Origin: Bacteroides acidifaciens
GTDB lineage: Bacteria; Bacteroidota; Bacteroidia; Bacteroidales; Bacteroidaceae
DNA length: 44,303 nt
Reading direction: 5' to 3'
NCBI RefSeq assembly: GCF_024623065.1
Contig: NZ_JANJZR010000033.1
Span: forward strand, 1 to 44,303
Below the pieces are notes generated by a model. That model was not told the origin of the DNA, made no database searches, and saw only the letters and a program-made list of their open reading frames with translations. Positions 16,863-26,135 of this stretch are shown piece after piece; positions within the stretch are counted from its first letter, which is position 1; every line of letters starts with the position of its first letter. A program made the position numbers and the translations under genes.

Positions 16863-18122
16863 ATGATTGATATTTGGCAAGAAATATACAGTACCATTAA
16901 GCGTAACAAGCTAAGGACTTTTCTTACAGGATTTGCTGTGGCATGGGGTATCTTTATGCTAATCGTCCTGTTAGGCGCAGGCAACGGATTGATCCATGCA
17001 TTCGAGCAATCGGCTTCCGAACGTGCCATGAACTCCATCAAGATTTTTCCGGGATGGACCAGCAAATCATACGATGGACTGAAAGAAGGAAGACAAGTGC
17101 AACTGGATAATAAAGACGTGGATGCTACCGGCCATTATTTTCCGGACCATGTCATTAAAGCCGGGGCAACCGTGTGGCAAGGAGGCATTAATTTAAGCTT
17201 CGGGCAAGAATACGTCAGTTTGAATCTTTCCGGTGTATATCCCAACCATACGGAAGTAGAAGTGGTGAAACTCTTCAAAGGACGCTTCATCAATGAAATT
17301 GATATTAAAGAGCGCCGGAAAGTAATGGTGCTCCATAAAAAGACAGCAGAGATTCTTTTCGATAAAACGCATACCGAACCTATCGGGCAGTTTGTCAATG
17401 CCGGCAATGTGGTTTATCAGGTAGTAGGGCTGTATAATGATAAAGGAGACAGCGGAGACAGCGATGCTTACATCCCCTTTACTACCCTGCAAACGATTTA
17501 CAACAAAGGAGACAAGCTGAATAACCTTGTCATGACTACCAAGAACCTGGAAACGATAGAAACGAATGAAGCATTTGAAGCTCATTACCGCAAGGTGCTG
17601 GGGGCTAATCATCGCTTCGATCCGACAGACCATAGTGCTATCTGGATTTGGAACCGGTTTACCAACTACTTACAACAGCAACAAGGCTCGAACATGCTAC
17701 GTATCGCTATCTGGGTGATCGGTATCTTCACACTGTTAAGCGGGATTGTAGGAGTGTCCAACATCATGTTGATTACTGTTAAAGAACGTACCCGTGAATT
17801 CGGTATCCGCAAAGCTCTGGGTGCCAAGCCGCTTTCTATTCTTTGGCTGATTATCGTAGAGAGTGTCACCATTACCACGATATTCGGATATATAGGTATG
17901 GTGGCGGGCATCGGAGTGACCGAATGGATGAATAACGCCTTTGGCAATCAGACAATGGATACCGGAATGTGGACGGAAACTGTTTTCCTGAATCCGACAG
18001 TAGATATAAGAATCGCCATACAGGCTACACTCACATTAATAATAGCTGGTACGTTAGCCGGATTATTCCCTGCCCGAAAAGCAGTCAGCATCCGACCAAT
18101 CGAAGCACTTAGAGCAGATTAA
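16863..18122 (+). CDS. MacB-like permease, first copy
   Basis: This is a 419-residue permease of the MacB/FtsX type. One N-terminal membrane helix (about 18-44, LTGFAVAWGIFMLIVLLG) is followed by a large periplasmic domain (about 50-275) and three C-terminal helices (about 285-410). The conserved KERTREFGIRKALGA loop contacts the ATPase, and the end reads PARKAVSIRPIEALRAD. MacB-type ATPases are normally fused to their permease; here ATPase and permease are separate genes and there are two permease copies, which could form a heterodimer. The next copy begins 4 bp after this stop. Confidence 0.92.
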   Translation: MIDIWQEIYSTIKRNKLRTFLTGFAVAWGIFMLIVLLGAGNGLIHAFEQSASERAMNSIKIFPGWTSKSYDGLKEGRQVQLDNKDVDATGHYFPDHVIKAGATVWQGGINLSFGQEYVSLNLSGVYPNHTEVEVVKLFKGRFINEIDIKERRKVMVLHKKTAEILFDKTHTEPIGQFVNAGNVVYQVVGLYNDKGDSGDSDAYIPFTTLQTIYNKGDKLNNLVMTTKNLETIETNEAFEAHYRKVLGANHRFDPTDHSAIWIWNRFTNYLQQQQGSNMLRIAIWVIGIFTLLSGIVGVSNIMLITVKERTREFGIRKALGAKPLSILWLIIVESVTITTIFGYIGMVAGIGVTEWMNNAFGNQTMDTGMWTETVFLNPTVDIRIAIQATLTLIIAGTLAGLFPARKAVSIRPIEALRAD

Positions 18123-18126
18123 GACT

Positions 18127-19368
18127 ATGAGAATAGATATGGATACTTGTGAGGAAATCCTCATTACCATTACAAGAAATAAAACGAGAAGCCTGCTGAC
18201 TGCATTCGGTGTTTTCTGGGGAATCTTTATGCTCGTCGCCCTAATCGGCGGCGGACAAGGACTGGAAGGCATGATGAAAAAGAACTTTGAAGGATTCGCG
18301 ACCAACTCCGGCTTCCTTGCCGCGCAGAAAACGGGCGAAGCTTACAAAGGTTTCCGCAAAGGCAGATGGTGGAATCTGGAAGCTATCGACATCGAGCGCC
18401 TCCGTTCGCAAGTCAAAGATGTGGAGGTCATTACTCCTTCCATTGCCCGTTGGGGTTCCAAAGCTGTATACGAAGATAAGAAATACGATTGCAGCGTGAA
18501 AGGATTATATCCGGAGTATCTCCACATCGAATCACAGGAAATGGCCTACGGCAGGTTTATCAATGAAGTGGATATACAGGAAGCGCGTAAAGTGTGTGTC
18601 ATCGGAAAGCGTATCTATGAAAGCCTGTTCAAACCGGGAGAGGATCCTTGCGGAAAATACATACGTGTGGACGGAATTTATTATCAGGTGATCGGCATGT
18701 CTTCCTCCGAAGGAGATATGAACATACAGGGACGGGCTTCGGAAGCTGTCACCCTGCCCTTCACCACCATGCAGCAAACGTACAATTTAGGAGGACGGAT
18801 CGATGTCATCTGCTTCACCGTGAAGCATGGCATCAAAGTGTCCGACGTACAACCGGAAATGGAGCAGATTATTAAAGCTGCGCATTATATCGCGCCTAAT
18901 GACAAACAGGCACTTATGTACCTGAATGCGGAAGCAATGTTCTCGATGGTAGACAATCTGTTTACCGGCATCAACATACTGGTTTGGATGGTAGGATTGG
19001 GAACTCTGCTGGCAGGTGCCATCGGCGTATCTAATATTATGATGGTAACCGTGAAAGAACGTACCACCGAAATTGGCATCCGCCGAGCAATCGGCGCACG
19101 CCCCAAAGATATCCTGCAACAGATTCTATCGGAAAGTATGGTGCTTACCACTATTGCAGGAATGTGTGGAATCTCTTTTGCCGTCATGGTGTTGCAACTG
19201 GTAGAGATGGGAGCAAACGCCGACGGAGGAGACGTCCGTTTTCAGATTACCTTCGGACTGGCAATCGGCACTTGTGCTCTTCTGATCGCATTGGGAATGT
19301 TGGCAGGTCTGGCACCTGCTTACCGGGCTATGGCTATCAAACCGATTGAAGCTATCCGCGACGAATAA
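18127..19368 (+). CDS. MacB-like permease, second copy
   Basis: This is a 413-residue paralogue of the preceding gene with the same layout: N-terminal helix (about 20-45), periplasmic domain, three C-terminal helices, the KERTTEIGIRRAIGARPKDI coupling loop and the ending PAYRAMAIKPIEAIRDE. The periplasmic domain has diverged clearly from that of the first copy, which supports a heterodimeric pair over a recent duplication. The 4-bp gap between the two suggests coupled translation. Confidence 0.92.
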   Translation: MRIDMDTCEEILITITRNKTRSLLTAFGVFWGIFMLVALIGGGQGLEGMMKKNFEGFATNSGFLAAQKTGEAYKGFRKGRWWNLEAIDIERLRSQVKDVEVITPSIARWGSKAVYEDKKYDCSVKGLYPEYLHIESQEMAYGRFINEVDIQEARKVCVIGKRIYESLFKPGEDPCGKYIRVDGIYYQVIGMSSSEGDMNIQGRASEAVTLPFTTMQQTYNLGGRIDVICFTVKHGIKVSDVQPEMEQIIKAAHYIAPNDKQALMYLNAEAMFSMVDNLFTGINILVWMVGLGTLLAGAIGVSNIMMVTVKERTTEIGIRRAIGARPKDILQQILSESMVLTTIAGMCGISFAVMVLQLVEMGANADGGDVRFQITFGLAIGTCALLIALGMLAGLAPAYRAMAIKPIEAIRDE

Positions 19369-19424
19369 AGAGGTGCGAGGGATTTCAATTATTAATCGTA
19401 AACAATAGAAATATAAATAAAGTC

Positions 19425-20525
19425 ATGAAAAAGTATCTGAAAATCACATTATTGGTAGTCATTGCTATCCTTCTTGTCGGAACATTCGTATTCCTTTATC
19501 AGAAGTCTAAACCCAAGGTAATCACTTACGAAATAGTAAAACCGGAAGTCACCGACCTCCAAAAGACCACAGTGGCTACCGGAAAGGTGGAACCTAGAGA
19601 CGAAATTTTAATCAAACCGCAGATTTCGGGTATCATCGACAAAGTGTATAAAGAAGCCGGACAAGCTGTGAAGAAAGGGGAAGTGATTGCCAAAGTAAAA
19701 GTAATCCCAGAACTCGGACAACTGAATTCTGCAGAAAGCCGTGTGCGCCTGGCAGAGATTAATGCAACACAGGCAGAAACGGATTTTGCCCGCGTAAAGA
19801 AGCTGTACGAAGATCAGCTGATTAGCCGGGAGGAATATGAGAAAAGTGAAGTAGCTTTGAAGCAGGCTCGTGAAGAGAGACAAACGGCTAAAGATAATCT
19901 GGAAATCGTAAAAGAAGGGATTACTAAAAATAGCGCATCGTTCAGTAGTACGATGATTCGTTCTACCATTGACGGGTTGATTCTGGATGTCCCTGTAAAA
20001 GCCGGTAACTCTGTAATTATGAGTAACACGTTCAATGATGGAACCACAATTGCTACGGTAGCCAACATGAGCGACATGATTTTCCGCGGTAATATTGATG
20101 AAACGGAAGTGGGACGTATCCACGAACAGATGCCGATCAAGCTGACCATCGGAGCTTTGCAGAATCTGACATTCAACGCCATTTTGGAATATATCTCTCC
20201 GAAAGGGATAGAAACCAACGGTGCCAACCAATTTGAAATCAAAGCTGCAATTACTATTCCGGATTCCGTTCAGATTCGTTCCGGATATTCGGCTAATGCG
20301 GAAATCGTGTTGCAAAGGGCAAGTCAAGTATTGGCAGTGCCCGAAAGCACTATCGAGTTTAATGGCGACTCTACATTTGTGTACATCATGACAGATTCAG
20401 TGCCTGAGCAAAAGTTCCGCCGTACACAGGTGATTGCCGGTATGAGTGATGGAATCAAGATAGAAATCAAGAAAGGAATAACTGCACAGGACAAAATACG
20501 GGGTGCAGAGAAAAAAGATAAATAA
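19425..20525 (+). CDS. Membrane-fusion (HlyD/MacA-like) adaptor
   Basis: This is a 366-residue periplasmic adaptor with an N-terminal membrane anchor (about 5-26). Two lipoyl half-motifs (VEPRDEILIKPQISGIIDKV ... ILDVPVKAGNSV) flank a long helical hairpin (about 100-165, rich in Ala, Glu, Arg and Lys). A beta-barrel region (about 215-290) and a membrane-proximal domain follow. Adaptors of this type link an inner-membrane pump to a TolC-like channel. It lies 56 bp after the second permease and directly before the channel gene, completing a tripartite exporter. Confidence 0.93.
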   Translation: MKKYLKITLLVVIAILLVGTFVFLYQKSKPKVITYEIVKPEVTDLQKTTVATGKVEPRDEILIKPQISGIIDKVYKEAGQAVKKGEVIAKVKVIPELGQLNSAESRVRLAEINATQAETDFARVKKLYEDQLISREEYEKSEVALKQAREERQTAKDNLEIVKEGITKNSASFSSTMIRSTIDGLILDVPVKAGNSVIMSNTFNDGTTIATVANMSDMIFRGNIDETEVGRIHEQMPIKLTIGALQNLTFNAILEYISPKGIETNGANQFEIKAAITIPDSVQIRSGYSANAEIVLQRASQVLAVPESTIEFNGDSTFVYIMTDSVPEQKFRRTQVIAGMSDGIKIEIKKGITAQDKIRGAEKKDK

Positions 20526-20534
20526 TTGAATTCA

Positions 20535-21872
20535 ATGAAAACAATTCGCAAAACCATATCAGCCCTTCTGCTTGCCGGGGTCGGAATCACTTCTATCCAA
20601 GCGCAGAACAACTCTCCGCAAGCATGGACATTGCGGCAATGTATCGACTATGCCATCGAGCATAATATAGAGATTCGTCAATCCGCCAACAATGTTGAAG
20701 CCAATAAAGTGAGTGTAAACACTAGCAAATGGACACGTCTTCCGAATTTGAGCGGTAGCGCCAGCCAAAACTGGAGTTGGGGACGTGCTGCTTCTCCGAT
20801 AGATAACTCGTATAGTGACATTAACAGTGCCAATACCAGTTTCAGTTTGGGAACCAATGTACCTATATTTACCGGTTTGCAACTGTCTAACCAATATTCA
20901 CTTGCCAAGTTGGATTTAAAAGCCGCTATAGAAGATTTGAATAAAGCCAAAGAAGACATTGCAATCAATGTCACTTCCGCTTATTTGCAGGTTTTATTCA
21001 ACCAAGAATTAAGTAAGGTAGCCCATAATCAGGTAAATTTAAGCAAAGACCAGCTAAAGCGTATCCAAGGGCTCCACGGAGTAGGTAAAGCGTCCCCTTC
21101 TGAAGTGGCCGAAGCACAAGCCCGTGTCGCACAGGACGAAATGACTGCTATACAATCAGACAATACGCACAAGTTGTCATTATTAGACCTCACCCAGCTT
21201 TTGGAATTACCTACGCCTGAAGGATTCGTGCTCGAAAGTCCTAAGGAAGAACTTGAGTTCGAATCTCTCACTCCACCGGATGATATATATACACAGGCTC
21301 TTGCTTACAAACCAAGTATTAAGGCTGCAGAATACCGTTTGCAAGGTAGCCTTAATAGCATTCGTATTGCTCAAAGTGCATTCTATCCACAACTCTCTTT
21401 CAGCGCCGGTTTGGGTAGCAATTACTATACGGTGAGCGGAAGATCAGGAAACAGCTTCGGCAGTCAGATAAAGAACAACCTGAATAAGTATGTAGGGTTC
21501 AACTTGAGCATTCCGATCTTTAATCGTTTTTCTACACGAAACCGGGTACGTACCGCTCGTTTACAACAAATAGACTTATCTTTGAGATTGGATAACGCAA
21601 AGAAAGCACTCTACAAAGAGATTCAGCAGGCTTGGTATAATGCTCTAGCTGCAGAAAGCAAATACAATTCCAGTGAAGTGGCAGTGAAAGCCAACGAGGA
21701 GTCTTTCCGCCTGATGAGCGAAAAGTTCAATAACGGCAAAGCTACCTTTGTAGAATATAATGAAGCCAAACTTAATCTGACTAGGGCTCTTTCGGATAAG
21801 TTGCAAGCAAAATATGACTATCTGTTCCGGACTAAAATTCTGGATTTCTACAAAGGACAAGTCATTGAATAA
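20535..21872 (+). CDS. TolC-family outer-membrane channel
   Basis: This is an outer-membrane efflux protein of about 445 residues. I placed the start at ATG 20535 rather than the in-frame TTG at 20526, because the signal peptide then begins properly with MKTIRKTISALLL and ends near SIQAQ. It has the two internal repeats of the TolC family: WTLRQCIDYAIEHNIEIRQS at the N-terminus, long helices, and a repeat near ALAYKPSIKAAEYRLQGS. The last gene of the operon, it supplies the exit duct for the MacAB-like pump. The substrate (a drug, peptide, lipid or siderophore) is not evident. Confidence 0.93.
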   Translation: MKTIRKTISALLLAGVGITSIQAQNNSPQAWTLRQCIDYAIEHNIEIRQSANNVEANKVSVNTSKWTRLPNLSGSASQNWSWGRAASPIDNSYSDINSANTSFSLGTNVPIFTGLQLSNQYSLAKLDLKAAIEDLNKAKEDIAINVTSAYLQVLFNQELSKVAHNQVNLSKDQLKRIQGLHGVGKASPSEVAEAQARVAQDEMTAIQSDNTHKLSLLDLTQLLELPTPEGFVLESPKEELEFESLTPPDDIYTQALAYKPSIKAAEYRLQGSLNSIRIAQSAFYPQLSFSAGLGSNYYTVSGRSGNSFGSQIKNNLNKYVGFNLSIPIFNRFSTRNRVRTARLQQIDLSLRLDNAKKALYKEIQQAWYNALAAESKYNSSEVAVKANEESFRLMSEKFNNGKATFVEYNEAKLNLTRALSDKLQAKYDYLFRTKILDFYKGQVIE

Positions 21873-21978
21873 AAAGAAATATATTTGAGTTTAGTATAGT
21901 AGTTCCTTAAAACATATCCGTTTGCGACATCAGATAGATTACAAAACGTTTCGCACAGCAAGGAGTAATAAGTAAAAT

Positions 21979-22081
21979 CGAGGCGGATAGTATCCGCCCC
22001 GATATTCCAAGTTACGGGCGACGCCCGGAATAGTCTAGCCGATAAAAAACCGGAGTCTAGTTCTCCTACCACTGAGGAGCA
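21979..22081. repeat. Run of four adjacent hairpins
   Basis: CGAGGCGGATAGTATCCGCCCCG (21979-22001, one mispair) is followed by an ATTCC...GGAAT stem with an inner CGGGCG-A-CGCCCG stem (22004-22031), a CTAG...CTAG stem and a CTCC...GGAG stem. No long T-run follows on either strand. The run lies between the end of the exporter operon (plus) and a convergent minus-strand gene, where it may act as a bidirectional transcription barrier. Confidence 0.6.
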
Positions 22082-22112
22082 ATGAGATTGATATAAATAA
22101 TAAAGGAATAGG

Positions 22113-23198
22113 TTATCTTCTTGAACTGCTGCTTCTTTCAGAGGAACGGGAAGAGCTTTGAGTGTTATTACCTCTCGTACTTCCGGAAGAAGAACGTCTT
22201 TCTGTTTGTCCGCTGGAAACATTGCTCCGGGTAGAGCTAGAACTACTACGGCTAGAACTACTACGGCTAGAATTACTACGACTAGAATTACCACGACTGG
22301 AAGAACGATTGTTTCTTTCGGAACTGTTATTTCTATTATAGGAACCACTACTATTGTTTCGCCTGCTTGAACTTTCCCTTGAGCTGCTACTTGTTTTTCC
22401 ACTTTCACGGTTCGGACCGGAACTTGCTTCCGGACGGGGACGAGTCGACGTCCCAGGTCGCGTTGTTGTTCCGGGACGAGACGTATCAGGACGAGTAGCT
22501 GTGCTTGGACGAGATGTTCCGGGACGTGTTGCCGATGCCCCCGGACGGGAAGAATGACCCGGACGCGTCGGTGCATTATGCGGACGCATGGAAGTATTGG
22601 GACGGAACCGGACAGAACCGAAGTCCGAACGACGGTAAGAGTGATATACTCTCTGATCTCTCACCCGGTGCGGTGCAGAGTAATGGTTGAAATTAGTATA
22701 TCTTCCCCGATAATAGCTTGCATGGTGAAAGTGCGGACGATAATGCGCTCCACAATAAGTACGGTAATGATAAGGCACACCAAAATAAAACAAGCTATGG
22801 TTCGGGTAATGGATGTAAACCCTGAAACTCCATTTCCCTCCGGTTACATAAATCGGTCGATAGAAATACTCGGCACCCAAAAACCGGCGATACTGTGCAT
22901 CGCTCAATACCCAGCGAAGATCGTCGTTACGGATATCCAAAGCTTCATAATAATCATCCAATGCCCATTCGTAACCACGTGCTACGTAATCCATTATATT
23001 ACGGACAGAATAAATAAAGTCGTAATTAATCTCATACGCATCATTATATTGCTGTGTACTCAAGCTCAATTCATACGCCATCTTATCGGTAAGAAAACGT
23101 GTCTCCTTACGTACCTTGCTGGTGCTCATTCCAGCCATTACGGTCATATTGGCAGCCAGACCGACCGCAAAGAGTAAAAACAGTATTCGTTTCATCAT
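22113..23198 (-). CDS. Secreted protein with Arg/Ser-rich low-complexity tail
   Basis: I do not recognise a family. The 361-residue protein starts with a signal peptide (about 1-22). A region of about 130 residues is rich in Tyr, Phe, Asp and Arg (YRRFLGAEYFYRPIYV), then comes a His/Tyr/Arg patch, then a tail of roughly 155 residues made of Thr-Arg-Pro-Gly repeats and finally runs of Arg and Ser. The tail is strongly basic and should be disordered, resembling eukaryotic RS domains in composition only. At DNA level the tail contains short tandem repeats of a CTAGAACTACTACGG type (about 22230-22300), which could expand or contract. Binding to nucleic acid, acidic polysaccharide or LPS is conceivable but unproven. 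A DUF4476 gene lies just upstream on the same strand. Confidence 0.75.
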   Translation of the reverse strand: MMKRILFLLFAVGLAANMTVMAGMSTSKVRKETRFLTDKMAYELSLSTQQYNDAYEINYDFIYSVRNIMDYVARGYEWALDDYYEALDIRNDDLRWVLSDAQYRRFLGAEYFYRPIYVTGGKWSFRVYIHYPNHSLFYFGVPYHYRTYCGAHYRPHFHHASYYRGRYTNFNHYSAPHRVRDQRVYHSYRRSDFGSVRFRPNTSMRPHNAPTRPGHSSRPGASATRPGTSRPSTATRPDTSRPGTTTRPGTSTRPRPEASSGPNRESGKTSSSSRESSSRRNNSSGSYNRNNSSERNNRSSSRGNSSRSNSSRSSSSRSSSSSTRSNVSSGQTERRSSSGSTRGNNTQSSSRSSERSSSSRR

Positions 23199-23259
23199 TC
23201 AATCTCCTATCATTTATTATTCTGATAATATTCCTCAATAAACATGCGTAACATATCTC

Positions 23260-23290
23260 TATAATCGTACAGTTCTATAACCGTACAGTT
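23260..23290. repeat. Two direct copies of TATAAYCGTACAGTT
   Basis: TATAATCGTACAGTT (23260-23274) and TATAACCGTACAGTT (23276-23290) are 16 bp apart, in the gap between the RS-tail gene and the DUF4476 gene. They could be a regulator's tandem site for the RS-tail gene; there is no further support. Confidence 0.5.
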
Positions 23291-23299
23291 AATATAGTA

Positions 23300-23977
23300 T
23301 CAATGCTCACTGTATTTCTTCACAAAATCATACATCTTTTTTTTGTTAGAAGAAAATGTCAGACTATTAATCACCATAAAGAAAGCCTCTTTATCCACAA
23401 TCCGCGGATATATCATTTTCATAATCTTCATTCGCTCATTATCGAACGCATAGAATTTCACCAACTGAAGACATTGATCGGCCGTAAAATCAGAACTAGC
23501 CAATGCAGCATTGATTAACGCGATGCGATCTTTCTCGAAAGGCTCATTCTTGACATTATCAAAAAACGCTTGAAAAAGCTGTTTGTTCATTACCCTGTCA
23601 TACCGATCATAAACCGGGCGATGTCCGCCGTGTTCCGGACGTCCGGGTCTGTTGTCCGGACGCATCTCATCACGTCCATTCACCATTATTTCCATTACAC
23701 CGTTTCCTTTGAAATAAACACGTTCATTATACAATCTTTCCCCTTTCCATACTCGTTCACCGGGCCGGGTAAACCGGGTGGCATACACTTCGACGGTATA
23801 ATAGCCCGATTTCAAATTAGCAACGAAACAAGTGGTAGTTGGCAAACTGATTTGGTTTCCTCCCAGATAAACAAGTATCGGAGTATTCCCACCGTCAATA
23901 CGGATTCCGTTAACAGACTGTGCTTGTAAGGAAAGGGCAGCGAACAGGATGCAGAAACTTATTATAATCTTACGCAT
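23300..23977 (-). CDS. DUF4476 secreted protein
   Basis: This is a 225-residue protein with a signal peptide (cleavage near LQAQS, about residue 20). The N-terminal half is beta-rich (NTPILVYLGGNQISLPTTTCFV) with a basic PDNRPGRPEHGG linker. The C-terminal 95 residues form the helical DUF4476 domain (FDNVKNEPFEKDRIALINAAL ... FTADQCLQLVKFYAFDNERMKIM), found in many Bacteroidetes and animal gut bacteria. Its role is unknown. It has its own promoter-like sequence (24021-24053) and may share a transcript with the RS-tail gene. Confidence 0.88.
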   Translation of the reverse strand: MRKIIISFCILFAALSLQAQSVNGIRIDGGNTPILVYLGGNQISLPTTTCFVANLKSGYYTVEVYATRFTRPGERVWKGERLYNERVYFKGNGVMEIMVNGRDEMRPDNRPGRPEHGGHRPVYDRYDRVMNKQLFQAFFDNVKNEPFEKDRIALINAALASSDFTADQCLQLVKFYAFDNERMKIMKMIYPRIVDKEAFFMVINSLTFSSNKKKMYDFVKKYSEH

Positions 23978-24020
23978 AACTTATTTGGTTTTTATTATTT
24001 ATATCTTTAATCTGATACCA

Positions 24021-24053
24021 CAAAAATAGGGTGAGGAAACTCCCCACCCCAAT
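24021..24053 (-). promoter_or_regulatory. Promoter of the DUF4476 gene
   Basis: On the minus strand ATTG (24053-24050), 21 bp, then TATTTTTG (24028-24021): a perfect -7 box and three of four bases in the -33 box. Confidence 0.6.
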
Positions 24054-24092
24054 GATTCTCTCTATTCGTATGTAGGGAAATCCCTATTCTGT

Positions 24093-24932
24093 TTAGGAAT
24101 CCGCCAAAACAATGCCATCCTCGTGCAAGGTAATCAGACGTTTCTTATACAAGTCGCCCACTCCTTTCTTAAAGGTTTTCTTGCTGACACCAAACGTGCC
24201 GTAGATATCTTCCGCAGGGCTTTTATCATTCAAGTTGATTCGTCCCCCGTGCTCTTTGATATATTCTAGCAGCGTTTTCGAAAAATCGTCAATCTTTTCA
24301 AAACCGGGTTTCTGAAGAACCAAATCCACCTTGCCATCTTCACGAACCTGTTTCACAAAAGCTTTCATCTCCATCCCTGTCTCCAACGGACAGAATATTT
24401 CATTTTCATACAACAAACCGCTATACATATCATCTATAATTGCCTTAAAGCCTAAGTCCGTCTTCTGCCAGATAAGAATATTCACCTCTGCTCCCGAAGC
24501 ATATTCCGGCTTTTCTTTCGACAGATAACGTTCCACTTTTGCCGAAGCTACAATACGATAACTCTCTTCATCCACATGTGCATGAACCACATACTTCCGT
24601 CCAACCTGCATTTTCATCTTCTGCTCACGGAACGGCACAAACAGGTCTTTCATCAATCCCCAGTTCAGGAAAGCTCCGTATTGATTTACCCAGGAGACTT
24701 CCAGACAAGCAAACTGTCCGACTTGCACTAACGGGGTCAGTGTCGTAGCAATCAGCCTCTCATCCATATCCAGATAAAGAAACACATTCAAAATATCCCC
24801 TATCTTACAATCCTCGGGCACATAACGGGTAGGCAACAAAATCTCACCTTCTTCCCCACCGTCGAGATATACGCCGAAATCGACTTCTTTCACGACTTCA
24901 AGCTGGTTGAACTTTCCTAATTCGATGCTCAT
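24093..24932 (-). CDS. cvfB: CvfB-like S1 RNA-binding protein
   Basis: This is a 279-residue protein of the CvfB family, which contains three S1-like OB folds and a C-terminal winged helix. The first S1 repeat opens with GKFNQLEVVKEVDFGVYLD, the second centres on VNQYGAFLNWGLMKDLFVP (about 80-98), and the third on LLYENEIFCPLETGMEM. The winged helix is near the end (DIYGTFGVSKKTFKKGVGDL). In Firmicutes CvfB affects virulence-gene expression through RNA; in Bacteroides its role is not established. It is monocistronic, with its own promoter. Confidence 0.9.
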   Translation of the reverse strand: MSIELGKFNQLEVVKEVDFGVYLDGGEEGEILLPTRYVPEDCKIGDILNVFLYLDMDERLIATTLTPLVQVGQFACLEVSWVNQYGAFLNWGLMKDLFVPFREQKMKMQVGRKYVVHAHVDEESYRIVASAKVERYLSKEKPEYASGAEVNILIWQKTDLGFKAIIDDMYSGLLYENEIFCPLETGMEMKAFVKQVREDGKVDLVLQKPGFEKIDDFSKTLLEYIKEHGGRINLNDKSPAEDIYGTFGVSKKTFKKGVGDLYKKRLITLHEDGIVLADS

Positions 24933-24959
24933 ATTCTTATCTATTTATTATATAAGATA

Positions 24960-24992
24960 CAAAGATAATCTATTTTGAACAGATCTCTCAAC
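24960..24992 (-). promoter_or_regulatory. Promoter of the cvfB-like gene
   Basis: On the minus strand GTTG (24992-24989), 21 bp, then TATCTTTG (24967-24960): a perfect -7 box and three of four -33 bases, 28 bp before the start codon. Confidence 0.65.
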
Positions 24993-25059
24993 GAGTCAGC
25001 TATAACTTTTCGTTATCAGGCAAAACTATTTGCAATGAACAATCTGCTTTCTAATATGT

Positions 25060-25067
25060 TAACTTTG
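25060..25067 (+). promoter_or_regulatory. -7 box of mdh (TAACTTTG)
   Basis: TAACTTTG is a perfect match to TAnnTTTG, 49 bp before the start codon. No good -33 box is seen at the usual distance. Confidence 0.5.
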
Positions 25068-25116
25068 TAGCGGCAAAAAAGAAAAAGTAAATTATTCACC
25101 TTTTAAACATATAAGT

Positions 25117-26118
25117 ATGGAATTTCTAACCAACGAGAAACTTACAATTGTGGGAGCTGCCGGAATGATCGGCTCCAACATGGCACAAACAGCCATGATG
25201 ATGAAACTCACTCCGAATATTTGTCTCTATGATCCATTCGCACCAGCTTTGGAAGGAGTGGCAGAAGAACTGTATCACTGCGGTTTTGAAGGTGCCAACC
25301 TCACCTATACTTCCGACATCAAGGAAGCGCTGACCGGAGCTTCTTATATTGTTTCTTCCGGTGGAGCAGCCCGCAAGGCAGGTATGACCCGCGAAGATCT
25401 GTTGAAAGGAAATGCAGAGATTGCCGCCCAATTCGGTAAAGATGTCCGTCAATATTGCCCGAATGTGAAACATATCGTTGTCATCTTCAATCCGGCAGAC
25501 ATCACCGGTTTGATTACCTTATTATATGCAGGCTTGAAACCTTCACAGGTTTCCACATTGGCTGCCCTTGACAGCACCCGCCTGCAAAACGAGCTGGTGA
25601 AATACTTCCACATTCCCGCTTCCGACATTCAGAATTGCCGCACCTATGGCGGTCATGGCGAACAAATGGCTGTATTTGCATCTACCACCAAAATAAAAGG
25701 AGAACCTTTGACCGATCTCATCGGTACTACCCGCCTTCCGTTGACGGAATGGGAAGCACTGAAAATACGTGTCATCCAAGGTGGAAAGCATATCATCGAC
25801 CTGCGCGGCCGTTCTTCTTTCCAAAGTCCGGCTTATCTTTCCATTGAAATGATTGCTGCCGCTATGGGCGGACAACCTTTCCGCTGGCCCGCCGGAACGT
25901 ATGTTTCCAATGGCAAATTCGACCATATCATGATGGCAATGGAAACTTCGATTACTAAAGACGGTGTTATTTATAAAGAAATAGCCGGAACTCCTGCCGA
26001 ACAGGAAGAACTGGAAAAGAGCTACGAACATCTGTGCAAACTTCGTGACGAAGTGATTGAAATGGGAATCATCCCCGCTATCAAGGACTGGCACACGCTG
26101 AATCCTAACATCAAGTAA
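25117..26118 (+). CDS. mdh: Malate dehydrogenase (NAD-dependent)
   Basis: This is a 333-residue oxidoreductase of the lactate/malate dehydrogenase family, converting malate and oxaloacetate. The NAD-binding loop is GAAGMIG (13-19). The substrate loop SGGAARKAGMTREDL carries both arginines expected of a malate enzyme (R86, R92). LDSTRLQ holds the third substrate arginine, and the catalytic histidine is in YGGHGEQM. In Bacteroides this enzyme feeds the fumarate branch of fermentation to succinate and propionate. It is monocistronic with its own terminator. Confidence 0.95.
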   Translation: MEFLTNEKLTIVGAAGMIGSNMAQTAMMMKLTPNICLYDPFAPALEGVAEELYHCGFEGANLTYTSDIKEALTGASYIVSSGGAARKAGMTREDLLKGNAEIAAQFGKDVRQYCPNVKHIVVIFNPADITGLITLLYAGLKPSQVSTLAALDSTRLQNELVKYFHIPASDIQNCRTYGGHGEQMAVFASTTKIKGEPLTDLIGTTRLPLTEWEALKIRVIQGGKHIIDLRGRSSFQSPAYLSIEMIAAAMGGQPFRWPAGTYVSNGKFDHIMMAMETSITKDGVIYKEIAGTPAEQEELEKSYEHLCKLRDEVIEMGIIPAIKDWHTLNPNIK

Positions 26119-26135
26119 ACATACAATATTAGCGG

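Noticed and set aside
21848..22576. 242-codon open frame overlapping the RS-rich protein
   Set aside because: It arises from the repetitive tail in another frame (runs of Val, Leu and Ile) and runs through the hairpin cluster.
24933..25116. Riboswitch between the cvfB-like gene and mdh
   Set aside because: The interval is filled by two promoters, and I see no conserved aptamer or hairpin-plus-T-run.
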